Assembly: GCA_002421915.1 (NCBI GenBank)
Contig: DISA01000008.1
Span: 1 to 17,160, forward strand
Direction of reading: 5' to 3'
Length of the DNA: 17,160 nucleotides
Source: Gallionellaceae bacterium UBA6222
GTDB lineage: Bacteria; Pseudomonadota; Gammaproteobacteria; Burkholderiales; Gallionellaceae
The first letter of the stretch is position 1; every line of letters starts with the position of its first letter. The position numbers and the translations under genes were made by a program. The notes below the pieces were generated by a model. The model saw only the letters and a list, made by a program, of their open reading frames with translations, ran no database searches and was not told the DNA's origin. Positions 6,090-13,809 of this stretch are shown here, one piece after another.

Positions 6090-7532
6090 ATGGGTTTCCA
6101 ACAGGGACTTTCCGGTCTTTTCGCCGCAGGCAAGAATCTGGATGTGATCGGCAACAATGTGGCGAATGCCAACACCGTCGGCTTCAAAATGTCGCAGGCA
6201 CAATTCGCCGATGTATATGCCAATTCACTCTCCGGTTCTTCAGGCACACAGGCCGGGATCGGGGTTAGGATATCTGCGGTCGCGCAGCAATTCAGCCAGG
6301 GTAACATCACCTCCAGCAACAACTCTCTGGATATGGCGATATCCGGCAACGGCTTCTTCCGTATGGTTGACAACGGCGCCATCTCATACACGCGCAACGG
6401 CCAGTTTCAGATGGACAAGGATGGTTTTATCGTGAGCAGCCAGGGGTCCCGCCTGACCGGATTTCAGCCGAACGTGCTGGGGCAGATCGTGGCAACGTCA
6501 CCGGCGGAATTGCAGATTTCCACGGCCGACCTGTTGCCGCGCCAGACTTCGACGATCATCGCGGGCCTGAACCTGGATGCGCGTTCCGCCATCATCCCGG
6601 CAACGCCCGTATTTGACCCGAACAATGCCGCCACCTTTAACAATTCGACCTCGGTGGTGGTGTATGACAGTCTCGGGACAAGCCATGTTGCTTCGCTCTA
6701 TTTCGCCAAGACTGCCGCCAACAGCTGGGACAGCTATCTGACTGTCGATGGAAGCCTGACACCCACTGCCGGCACCGCGCTGACTACGATGACCTTCAAC
6801 AACAACGGTACACTGGCCTCCCCGACTGCGCCGGTCACCTCGGCGGCGTTCAATCCCACTCCGCCAAGTATTTCGCTGGCGGGCTCATCGCTGGATGTTA
6901 CCGGCCAGATAGCGACGGTGAACACCACCAGCGGTCTGTCGGTCGGTGCTGCGGTCAGCGGCGGCGGCTTTCCGGCGGGAACGACCATCACCGCCATCAC
7001 CGGGCCGAACACTTTTACCACTTCCGCTGCCGGTACGCCGAGTGCGGCCGGTGTCACGCTGACCGTGACCAATCCGGCCAGTGCCGCCGTTCAGACACTG
7101 GAATTCGATTTTGCCGGAACCTCGCAATTTGGCGGCATCTTCGGGGTCAACGCCCTGAGTCAGGATGGCTTCACTTCGGGGCGTATGACCGGATTCAATA
7201 CCGGCGCCGACGGGATCATTTCCGGGCGCTACTCCAACGGGCAAACCAAAACCTTGGGGCAGGTGGTGATATCGAACTTCAACAACCCGCAGGGGCTGCA
7301 ACAACTGGGCGGGAATAGCTGGGGGGAGACTGCGGCTTCGGGTACGCCGCTTACCGGTGTGCCCGGTTCGGCCAGTCTGGGTACGCTGCAAACCTCCGCG
7401 GTGGAGGATTCCAACGTTGATTTGACCGCAGAACTGGTGAACATGATCACTGCGCAGCGGGTTTATCAGGCCAATGCGCAGACAGTGAAGACGCAGGACC
7501 AGGTGATGCAAACGATTGTGAATTTGCGTTAA
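6090..7532 (+). CDS. flgE: FlgE, flagellar hook protein, with an extra variable-region module
   Basis: FlgE polymerises into the curved hook that acts as a universal joint. The conserved ends are plain: SGLFAAGKNLDVIGNNVANA (8-27) with NTVGFKMSQAQFADVY, then SLDMAISGNGFF (79-90), and at the C-terminus SNVDLTAELVNMITAQRVYQ (441-460) with ANAQTVKTQDQVMQTIVNLR. At 480 residues it is longer than the roughly 400 of enterobacterial FlgE. The surplus lies about 250-335, between FNNNGTLASPTAP and LEFDFAGTSQFGGIFGVN. It is Thr/Ala/Gly/Pro-rich, with a VGAAVSGGGFPAGTTITAI motif (285-303) that resembles modules common in phage virion and bacterial surface proteins. AAGGAGAA precedes the ATG. The core call is certain; the origin of the module is an inference. 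Confidence 0.96.
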   Translation: MGFQQGLSGLFAAGKNLDVIGNNVANANTVGFKMSQAQFADVYANSLSGSSGTQAGIGVRISAVAQQFSQGNITSSNNSLDMAISGNGFFRMVDNGAISYTRNGQFQMDKDGFIVSSQGSRLTGFQPNVLGQIVATSPAELQISTADLLPRQTSTIIAGLNLDARSAIIPATPVFDPNNAATFNNSTSVVVYDSLGTSHVASLYFAKTAANSWDSYLTVDGSLTPTAGTALTTMTFNNNGTLASPTAPVTSAAFNPTPPSISLAGSSLDVTGQIATVNTTSGLSVGAAVSGGGFPAGTTITAITGPNTFTTSAAGTPSAAGVTLTVTNPASAAVQTLEFDFAGTSQFGGIFGVNALSQDGFTSGRMTGFNTGADGIISGRYSNGQTKTLGQVVISNFNNPQGLQQLGGNSWGETAASGTPLTGVPGSASLGTLQTSAVEDSNVDLTAELVNMITAQRVYQANAQTVKTQDQVMQTIVNLR

Positions 7533-7541
7533 AAATTGCAG

Positions 7542-7559
7542 GTCGGGTTTTAACCCGGC
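7542..7559. repeat. Small hairpin in the flgE-flgF gap
   Basis: CGGGTT (7544-7549) and AACCCG (7552-7557) form a perfect 6-bp inverted repeat around TT, extendable by a T-G wobble and a G-C pair. No T-tract follows, so it is not a standard terminator. It may act as a processing or stability element in the operon transcript. Confidence 0.45.
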
Positions 7560-7579
7560 TTGAGAATTGGGGAACAACC

Positions 7580-8323
7580 ATGGACAGACTGATCTATACC
7601 GCGATGACGGGTGCGACACAGACGCTGCATCGGCAGGCATCGGTGTCGAACAACCTGGCCAACGTCAACACGCCGGGATTCCGTGCCAGCATCGATGCGT
7701 TTCGCAGCGTGCCCCTGCAGGGGGAGGGATTGCCGACACGGACATTTGTGGTCGATTCCAACCCGGGTAGTGATTTCAAGCCCGGAGTGATCCAGCAGAC
7801 CGGGCGCGAACTGGATATCGCGCTGGACAGCCGCGGCTGGATTGCGGTGCAGGATGCCAACGGCAATGAGGCTTACACCCGTAACGGCAGTCTGCAGATC
7901 CAGCCCAACGGCATTTTGCAGACGCGCAACGGCTTGAGTGTGCTGGGTGATGCCGGGCCGCTCACGATCCCCGAGGACACTGAAATCACCATCGCCAAGG
8001 ATGGCACGATTTCCACCGTGCCCAGCACCACGCAGAAAGCAGGCGTGGTCGTGGTTGGGCGCATCAAGCTGACCAATCCGCCGGAAGATCAACTGGTGCG
8101 CGGAGAGGACGGATTGTTCCGTACCCGGGACGGCAACCCGGCCGAGGCGGATGCCGGCGTAACCGTCGTATCCGGCAGTCTGGAAAGCAGCAACGTCAAC
8201 ACGGTCGACGCCATGGTCAGCATGATCACGCTGGCACGCCAGTTCGATATGCAGATGAAACTGCTGCAAAACGCGGACGAGAACGCCCGCCATGCCGGCA
8301 GCCTGCTCAACCTCAACGGCTGA
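7580..8323 (+). CDS. flgF: FlgF, proximal rod protein
   Basis: FlgF is a rod subunit that lies between the FlgB/FlgC part and the FlgG distal rod. The 247-residue protein opens with MDRLIYTAMTGATQTLHRQA (1-20) and the rod motif SVSNNLANVNTPGFRAS (21-37). The central beta region contains RELDIALDSRGWIAVQDANG and EAYTRNGSLQIQPNGIL, typical of FlgF/FlgG. The C-terminus has SLESSNVNTVDAMVSMITLA with RQFDMQMKLLQNADENA. The Tyr-Thr-Ala-Met-Thr opening and shorter length separate it from FlgG. GGGGA lies upstream of the ATG. It follows flgE after 47 bp that contain a small hairpin, and flgG starts 21 bp later. Confidence 0.95.
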   Translation: MDRLIYTAMTGATQTLHRQASVSNNLANVNTPGFRASIDAFRSVPLQGEGLPTRTFVVDSNPGSDFKPGVIQQTGRELDIALDSRGWIAVQDANGNEAYTRNGSLQIQPNGILQTRNGLSVLGDAGPLTIPEDTEITIAKDGTISTVPSTTQKAGVVVVGRIKLTNPPEDQLVRGEDGLFRTRDGNPAEADAGVTVVSGSLESSNVNTVDAMVSMITLARQFDMQMKLLQNADENARHAGSLLNLNG

Positions 8324-8344
8324 TTTTCATAAAGGAAGCCCATC

Positions 8345-9127
8345 ATGATTCGTTCACTCTGGATTGCCAAGACCGGCCTGGAAGCACAACAGACGCAGAT
8401 GGATGTCATCACCAACAATCTGGCCAATGTCAGCACCACCGGTTTCAAGCGTTCGCGCGCTGTATTTGAAGATTTGCTCTACCAGAACCTGCGCCAGCCC
8501 GGCGCGCAGTCGTCACAACAGACCCAGATTCCCTCCGGTTTGCAGATCGGCACCGGCGTGCGCCCCATTGCCACGGAACGTATCCAGACCCAGGGCAATC
8601 TGCAGCAGACGGGCAACCAGCTTGACATGGCGATTCAGGGCAACGGTTTCTTTCAGGTGTTGCTGCCGGACGGCAGCACCGCCTACACGCGCGACGGCTC
8701 GTTCCAGAGTGACAGCCAGGGACAGCTGGTGACCGCCAACGGTTATACGGTGCAACCGGCGATTACCTTGCCGGCCAACACACTCTCGGTCACGGTCGGT
8801 CTTGATGGGGTGGTGTCGGTCACCCAGCCGGGGGTGACAACACCGGTGCAGGTGGGCAGCATCCAGCTGGCCACCTTCATCAATCCGGCCGGGCTGGAAA
8901 GCATGGGGCAGAACCTGTTTCTGGAAACGGCAGCCAGCGGCGCACCCAATACCAACGTGCCCGGAACCAACGGCACCGGCAGCATCAATCAGAGCTACGT
9001 CGAAACCTCCAATGTCAATGTGGTGGAGGAACTGGTGAACATGATCCAGACCCAGCGCGCCTACGAGATCAACTCGAAATCGATCACCACCTCCGACCAG
9101 ATGCTGCAAAAACTTTCGCAGATTTAA
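8345..9127 (+). CDS. flgG: FlgG, distal rod protein
   Basis: FlgG forms the distal rod, the drive shaft that crosses the periplasm inside the P and L rings. At 260 residues it has the standard length. It begins MIRSLWIAKTGLEAQQTQMD (1-20) followed by VITNNLANVSTTGFKRSRAV, a highly conserved FlgG block. The middle contains GNQLDMAIQGNGFFQVLLPD and the C-terminus NVNVVEELVNMIQTQRAYEI (residues 226-245) plus NSKSITTSDQMLQKLSQI. AAGGA lies eight bases before the ATG. The gap to the true flgH start is 122 bp, much longer than other gaps in the cluster, and holds a strong hairpin repeat. Confidence 0.97.
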   Translation: MIRSLWIAKTGLEAQQTQMDVITNNLANVSTTGFKRSRAVFEDLLYQNLRQPGAQSSQQTQIPSGLQIGTGVRPIATERIQTQGNLQQTGNQLDMAIQGNGFFQVLLPDGSTAYTRDGSFQSDSQGQLVTANGYTVQPAITLPANTLSVTVGLDGVVSVTQPGVTTPVQVGSIQLATFINPAGLESMGQNLFLETAASGAPNTNVPGTNGTGSINQSYVETSNVNVVEELVNMIQTQRAYEINSKSITTSDQMLQKLSQI

Positions 9128-9180
9128 CGGCCATGAAAAACAGTCATGACACACAATCCTGCCCGGCCGTTTCCCTCTCC

Positions 9181-9213
9181 CCACCCCTCTCACGCGTGCG
9201 GGAGAGGGGGTGG
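9181..9213. repeat. GC-rich hairpin repeat in the flgG-flgH gap
   Basis: CCACCCCTCTCACGC (9181-9195) can pair with GCGGGAGAGGGGGTGG (9198-9213) around a two-base loop, with one mismatch and one bulge. The CTCTC/GAGAG core resembles the repeat before flgC. There is no T-tract, so transcript protection or partial attenuation is more likely than termination. Confidence 0.7.
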
Positions 9214-9249
9214 ACGAGAAAGATATTGTTGGATTTAACGAGGTCCATC

Positions 9250-9882
9250 ATGTCGCGTTTCCTTTCGCTGTTGGCTTCCGGTTTGCTATTGGCCGCCTGC
9301 GTGCCAGCCACCAATATCCGCACACCGTTAACTGCCGCGCCGCCATCCGCCGCCGCCGCGCCACCCGCCAACGGTTCAATCTTCCAGGCGGGCGTGAACG
9401 ACCGGCCCTTGTTTGAGGATCGCCGCGCGCGCCGGGTCGGCGATCTGCTCACCATTGCCATCGCTGAAGTGACTTCGGCCACCGGGAAATCCGGCACGAC
9501 TCTGGAAAACAGCGGCAGCCTCAGCGTCACTACGCCGGCGATCACCGGCGGCCTGTCCGGCAGCAGCAGTGTGAAATCAGACAGCAAGAGCGACGCTTCC
9601 GGTGCAAACACGTTCAGCGGCACGCTGACGGCGACGGTGATCGAGGTGCTGCCCAACGGCAATCTGCGCGTGGCGGGCGAAAAGCAGATCAACATCCGCC
9701 ATTCCAACGAATATGTGCGTTTTTCCGGTGTGGTATTTCCGCCGGACATCAACGGTAACAACAGCGTGCTGTCGACCAAGGTGGCCGATGTCCATCTGGA
9801 ATACAAAGGCACGACCAGCCTGGATACGGCGGACGTGACCAGCATGTTTGCCCGCATCTTCACCAGCGTGCTGCCGTTCTAG
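9250..9882 (+). CDS. flgH: FlgH, L-ring lipoprotein
   Basis: FlgH forms the outer-membrane L ring around the rod. I start it at ATG 9250, giving a 210-residue precursor with a classic lipoprotein signal MSRFLSLLASGLLLAAC. The lipobox is LAAC, with Cys17 as the predicted lipidated residue. An in-frame ATG at 9133 would add 39 residues encoded by the palindromic repeat and would bury the signal peptide, so it is rejected. AGGT lies six bases before the chosen ATG. Diagnostic FlgH motifs follow: GSIFQAGVNDRPLFEDRRAR (40-59), VGDLLTIAIAEVTSA, then LPNGNLRVAGEKQINI and FSGVVFPPDINGNN near the C-terminus. The linker at residues 18-39 is rich in Ala and Pro. flgI starts 9 bp downstream. Confidence 0.95.
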   Translation: MSRFLSLLASGLLLAACVPATNIRTPLTAAPPSAAAAPPANGSIFQAGVNDRPLFEDRRARRVGDLLTIAIAEVTSATGKSGTTLENSGSLSVTTPAITGGLSGSSSVKSDSKSDASGANTFSGTLTATVIEVLPNGNLRVAGEKQINIRHSNEYVRFSGVVFPPDINGNNSVLSTKVADVHLEYKGTTSLDTADVTSMFARIFTSVLPF

Positions 9883-9891
9883 GAGATTGCC

Positions 9892-10998
9892 ATGAGATTC
9901 ATAAACCGGTTCACTCTTGCCCTGTTGCTTGGCTTGGCGGTTACGGGTGCTGCGGCCGAGCGCATCAAGGACCTCGCCAGTGTGCAGGGTGTGCGCGAGA
10001 ACCAGTTGCTGGGCTACGGGCTGGTGGTGGGTCTGGACGGCAGCGGTGACCAGACCACACAGACCCCGTTCACCGTGCAAAGCACAGTGACCATGCTGGC
10101 GCAGATGGGGGTGACCCTGCCGCCCGGTACCAGTTTGCAATTGAAGAATGTGGCGGCGGTGACGGTGACGGCCTCACTGCCCCCGTTCGCGCGCCCCGGT
10201 CAGACCATAGATATCACGGTTTCCTCGATTGGCAACGCCAAGAGTTTGCGCGGCGGCACACTGTTGATGACACCGATGAAAGGTGCGGACGGGCAGGTGT
10301 ATGCGATGGCGCAGGGCAGTCTGCTGGTGAGCGGCGCGGGTGCGGCGGCGGGCGGCAGCAAGACCGTGATCAACCACTTGAGCGTGGGACGCATCCCGGG
10401 CGGGGCGACGGTGGAACGCGCTGTGCCAACCGCGCTGGGTCAGGGCGACTCCATCTATCTGCAACTCAACGTCGCCGATTTCACCACGGCTGCACGCATG
10501 GCTGACACCATCAACCGCGAATTCTCCACTGCGCGGAACATCGCCAGCGCAATCGATGCGCGCACCGTGCAGGTCGCCGCTCCTTCGGGTAACGAGCGCG
10601 TGCAGTTCCTGTCGCATGTCGAGAATCTGGTGGTGGATGCGGCGGCAGGCGGGGCGAAAGTCATCATTAATGCACGCACCGGTTCGGTGGTGATGAACCA
10701 GAATGTGATGCTTGCCGATTGCGCTGTGGCACACGGCAATCTGACCGTGGTGATCAGCGCCGACAATGCAATCAGCCAGCCCAATCCGCTGGCGGGTGGA
10801 CAGACTGCGGCAGTGAGCAATGCCGGCATCCAGATCAAGGCGGAGCCGGGTAATCTGCTGCACCTGAAGCGCGGCGTCTCGCTGGGCGAGGTGGTCAAGT
10901 CACTGAATGCCATCGGTGCCACACCGCAGGACCTGCTGGCCATCCTGCAAGCGATGCAGGCCGCCGGCGCGCTGCGTGCGGAACTGGAAATCATCTAG
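9892..10998 (+). CDS. flgI: FlgI, P-ring protein
   Basis: FlgI forms the peptidoglycan-associated P ring that acts as a bushing for the rod; FlgA assists its assembly. The 368-residue precursor has a Sec signal peptide (Arg2, Arg6, hydrophobic LALLLGLAVTGAAA, cleavage probably after Ala22). The mature protein starts ERIKDLASVQGVRENQLLGY and continues GLVVGLDGSGDQT, the best-known FlgI block. Further conserved stretches are FTVQSTVTMLAQMGVTLPPG, IDITVSSIGNAKSLRGGTLL and, near the end, GVSLGEVVKSLNAIGATPQD. The length is normal and there is no sign of damage. AGGAGA precedes the ATG, and the gap to flgJ is 9 bp. Confidence 0.97.
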   Translation: MRFINRFTLALLLGLAVTGAAAERIKDLASVQGVRENQLLGYGLVVGLDGSGDQTTQTPFTVQSTVTMLAQMGVTLPPGTSLQLKNVAAVTVTASLPPFARPGQTIDITVSSIGNAKSLRGGTLLMTPMKGADGQVYAMAQGSLLVSGAGAAAGGSKTVINHLSVGRIPGGATVERAVPTALGQGDSIYLQLNVADFTTAARMADTINREFSTARNIASAIDARTVQVAAPSGNERVQFLSHVENLVVDAAAGGAKVIINARTGSVVMNQNVMLADCAVAHGNLTVVISADNAISQPNPLAGGQTAAVSNAGIQIKAEPGNLLHLKRGVSLGEVVKSLNAIGATPQDLLAILQAMQAAGALRAELEII

Positions 10999-11007
10999 GC
11001 GCACACC

Positions 11008-11811
11008 ATGACGCTCGCCTCCGCTCCGCTCAATACCCTGGCTACCGATAGCCAAGCGCTGGACAAGCTGCGCTATCAGGCGCGGCAGGCACCCGACCAG
11101 GCGCTCAAAACGGTGGCGCAACAGTTCGAGATGGTCTTCCTCAACATGATGCTGAAAAGCATGCGCGAGGCGACCCCGCAGGACGGCATGCTAGATAGCG
11201 AGCAGACCAAAATGTTCACCGGCATGCTCGACCAGCAACTGGCGCAGGAAATGTCCAAACGCGGGGTGGGGCTGGCCGATCTGATGGTGCGCCAACTCGA
11301 CCCGCATGTGCCAATCGCCGCACCGCGCGGCACCGCCGCCGCCCAATACGGTGATGACCGCCAATCTTTCGTGGACCGGATGTTGCCGCAAGCCGAGCAC
11401 GCCAGCCGGGCGACCGGTATTCCGGCGCAACTGATATTGGGACAGGCGGCACTGGAAAGCGGGTGGGGCAAACATGAGATTAGGCATGCAGACGGCAGCC
11501 CCAGCCATAACCTGTTTGGCATCAAGGCGGGCAAGGACTGGCATGGTAAAACGTTGGAAACGACCACCACCGAATATCACGACGGTGTCGCCAGCAGGCA
11601 GGTGGAACGTTTTCGTGCTTATGATTCCTACGCCGAGGGCTTTCAGGATTACGCCAGATTATTGAGCGACAAGCCGCGTTACGCGGGGGTGCAAGGACAG
11701 CAGGATGCGATGCAATTTGCCCAATCCATGCAACGTGCCGGTTATGCCACCGATCCGCGCTATGCCGACAAGCTGGCACAGGTGATCGGCCGCATCAGCA
11801 CAAAAGTCTAA
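11008..11811 (+). CDS. flgJ: FlgJ, rod cap and peptidoglycan hydrolase
   Basis: FlgJ caps the growing rod and opens the peptidoglycan layer for it. The 267-residue protein has both halves seen in beta- and gammaproteobacteria. The N-terminal rod-cap domain (about 1-95) contains VAQQFEMVFLNMMLKSMREA (36-55) and DQQLAQEMSKRGVGLADLMV (75-94). The C-terminal glycoside hydrolase 73 domain (about 118-267) has ILGQAALESGWGKHE (143-157), with Glu150 as the predicted catalytic acid, then HNLFGIKAGKDWHG (167-180) and the repeat-like YRAY/FRAYDSYAEGFQDYA region. The ribosome binding site is weak, so translational coupling to flgI is likely. Its TAA stop overlaps the -35 box of the flgK promoter. Confidence 0.96.
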   Translation: MTLASAPLNTLATDSQALDKLRYQARQAPDQALKTVAQQFEMVFLNMMLKSMREATPQDGMLDSEQTKMFTGMLDQQLAQEMSKRGVGLADLMVRQLDPHVPIAAPRGTAAAQYGDDRQSFVDRMLPQAEHASRATGIPAQLILGQAALESGWGKHEIRHADGSPSHNLFGIKAGKDWHGKTLETTTTEYHDGVASRQVERFRAYDSYAEGFQDYARLLSDKPRYAGVQGQQDAMQFAQSMQRAGYATDPRYADKLAQVIGRISTKV

Positions 11812-11835
11812 AGTTTTTTTGCGGGCTGCCGATAG
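11809..11835 (+). promoter_or_regulatory. Sigma-28 (FliA) promoter for flgK-flgL
   Basis: TAAAGTTT (11809-11816), exactly 11 bp, then GCCGATAG (11828-11835) match the sigma-28 consensus at 15 of 16 specified bases. The -35 box begins with the flgJ stop codon. The flgK ATG lies 31 bp after the -10 box. It would give flgKL extra late expression in addition to read-through from the operon. Confidence 0.93.
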
Positions 11836-11866
11836 CCCCATCGACGGGACGTCAGGAGATGGATAA

Positions 11867-13804
11867 ATGGGTTCAGGAGTGTATGGAATAGGAGTCAGCG
11901 CACTGAAGGTCGCCCAGGCGGGCATCAGTGTGACCACGCATAATATTGCCAACGCCAACACGCCGGGTTATTCACGCCAGGAGATATTGCAGTCTGCTGC
12001 GCAGCCGCAGAGTTCCGGCTCCGGTTTTTTCGGGCAGGGTGCCGATGTGGTGGCGGTGAGGCGGATCTATAACGATTTCATCGGCGCTCAACTGACGGAG
12101 GCGCAGACTCGTTCCAGCAACCTGAATACCCAGTTTGATTTGGCCACCCAGGTCAGCAATCTGCTGGGTGATGCCAATGGCGGCTTGAGCGCCACATTGC
12201 AGGATTTCTTCAGTGCCGCCAATGCGGTCGCCAATGCGCCGGAATCGGTAGCCGCGCGGCAGGCGATGATTGGCAGTGGCCAGTCATTGAGCAATCGCCT
12301 GCAGACACTGGACACGCGCATGACCGAGATTCGCGATGGGCTGAATGGGCAGATCAGCAACAGCGTCACCCTCATCAACAGTTACGCCAAACAGATTTCC
12401 GCACTCAACGACACCATTGTGCGTGCCCAGGCCCAGACCGGGCAGAGCCAGACGCCCAATGATCTGCTCGACCAGCGCGATCAACTGGTGAACCAGTTGA
12501 GCCAGGAGATCCGCGTCACCTCGATCAAGCAGCCGGACGGTTCGCTCGATGTGTTCATCGGCAACGGCCAGTCATTGGTGCTCGGCAACCGGAACGCGAC
12601 CTTGCAGGCCGCTCCTTCGCTCACCGATCAGACCGCACTCGAGGTGGTCTATGTCAACAACAACAGTGTGAGCCGCATCCAGCAAAACGCGTTGCAGGGC
12701 GGCAATCTGGGGGGGTACCTCGCCTTTCGCAACGATGTGCTAGACCCGGCGCAGAATGCGCTCGGCCGTATCGCCATCGGTGTTGCCGACACGTTCAACC
12801 AGCAACATCAGCAGGGTGTCGACCTCAATGGCGCACTGGGTGGCACATTCTTTAATGTGGGTTCGCCACAGGTTGTGGCTAACAGCAATAATGTGGGAAA
12901 CGCCACCCTGAGTGCCAGCATCAGCGGCAGCGGCGCACTGACCGGTGCCGACTATGATTTGCGTTTTGACGGTAGTAGCTACACCCTGTTCAATGTTGCC
13001 ACCAACGCCGCTCTGCAGTCGTTTACCCCGGCGCAACTCGCTACCCCGCAGGGTGTGAATGGCACGGGAGTCACCCTGCAACTCGCTGCGGGTTCTGTTT
13101 CGGATGTGGCGGGCGACTCTTATCGCATACGCCCCACCGCCAACGGTGCGCGTGATTTCACCCTGGCGCTTACCGATCCCGCCCGTATCGCGGCGGCCAA
13201 TCCGGTGCGCGGCAACACGTCGCTGGCCAATCTGGGAAATGCGACCATCGACCAGCCTGTTGTGACCTCCGGCTTGCCGCTGGATGCCAACCTGCAACAG
13301 CCGGTCACCATTTCCTTCACCAGCGCGACGACTTTCGACGTGACTGGCACCGGCGCGGGTTTGCCGCTAACGGGTGTCGCCTACACGGCAGGGGCGGACA
13401 TCAGTTTCAACGGCTGGACCACAAAGATCAGCGGCGCACCGGTGGCGGGCGATACGTTCACCGTTTCTGCGAACAGCAATGCCGCAACCGACGGCGGCAA
13501 CATGCTCAAGCTGGCACAACTGCAAACCGCCAACACGCTGGCCAATGGCACCACCAGTTATCAGGGTGCCTACGGCCAGTTGATCGCCCAAGTTGGCAGC
13601 CAGACCCGCGAGCTGGACGTGACCAGCCAGGCGCAAGCCAGCATGCTGGCGCAAATCAGCAAGTCCCAGCAGTCCGAATCCGGTGTCAACCTGGACGAAG
13701 AGGCGGCCAACCTGCTCAAGTACCAGCAAGCCTATCAGGCGGCGGCCAAAGCGATGGCGATCTCGCAAGCCATGTTTGATTCACTGCTGCAACTGGGAGG
13801 ATAA
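11867..13804 (+). CDS. flgK: FlgK, hook-filament junction protein 1
   Basis: FlgK forms the first junction layer between hook and filament and is carried to export by FlgN. Conserved ends are clear: GIGVSALKVAQAGISVTTHN (7-26) with IANANTPGYSRQEI at the start, and VNLDEEAANLLKYQQAYQAA (607-626) with AKAMAISQAMFDSLLQL at the end. Inner conserved blocks include LNGQISNSVTLINSYAKQIS (159-178) and NDLLDQRDQLVNQLSQEI (198-215). At 645 residues it is longer than the 547 of E. coli. The added length lies in two tandem beta modules, about 345-435 and 474-536, which resemble each other and a module in FlgL. AGGAG precedes the ATG. flgL follows after 5 bp. Confidence 0.96.
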   Translation: MGSGVYGIGVSALKVAQAGISVTTHNIANANTPGYSRQEILQSAAQPQSSGSGFFGQGADVVAVRRIYNDFIGAQLTEAQTRSSNLNTQFDLATQVSNLLGDANGGLSATLQDFFSAANAVANAPESVAARQAMIGSGQSLSNRLQTLDTRMTEIRDGLNGQISNSVTLINSYAKQISALNDTIVRAQAQTGQSQTPNDLLDQRDQLVNQLSQEIRVTSIKQPDGSLDVFIGNGQSLVLGNRNATLQAAPSLTDQTALEVVYVNNNSVSRIQQNALQGGNLGGYLAFRNDVLDPAQNALGRIAIGVADTFNQQHQQGVDLNGALGGTFFNVGSPQVVANSNNVGNATLSASISGSGALTGADYDLRFDGSSYTLFNVATNAALQSFTPAQLATPQGVNGTGVTLQLAAGSVSDVAGDSYRIRPTANGARDFTLALTDPARIAAANPVRGNTSLANLGNATIDQPVVTSGLPLDANLQQPVTISFTSATTFDVTGTGAGLPLTGVAYTAGADISFNGWTTKISGAPVAGDTFTVSANSNAATDGGNMLKLAQLQTANTLANGTTSYQGAYGQLIAQVGSQTRELDVTSQAQASMLAQISKSQQSESGVNLDEEAANLLKYQQAYQAAAKAMAISQAMFDSLLQLGG

Positions 13805-13809
13805 ACATC

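Noticed and set aside
9133..9249. Upstream in-frame start of flgH
   Set aside because: The extra 39 residues come from the hairpin repeat and would precede a perfect lipoprotein signal peptide.
11823..11838. Hairpin GGGCT/AGCCC after flgJ as a terminator
   Set aside because: It overlaps the sigma-28 promoter -10 region and has no T-tract; the pairing is short.
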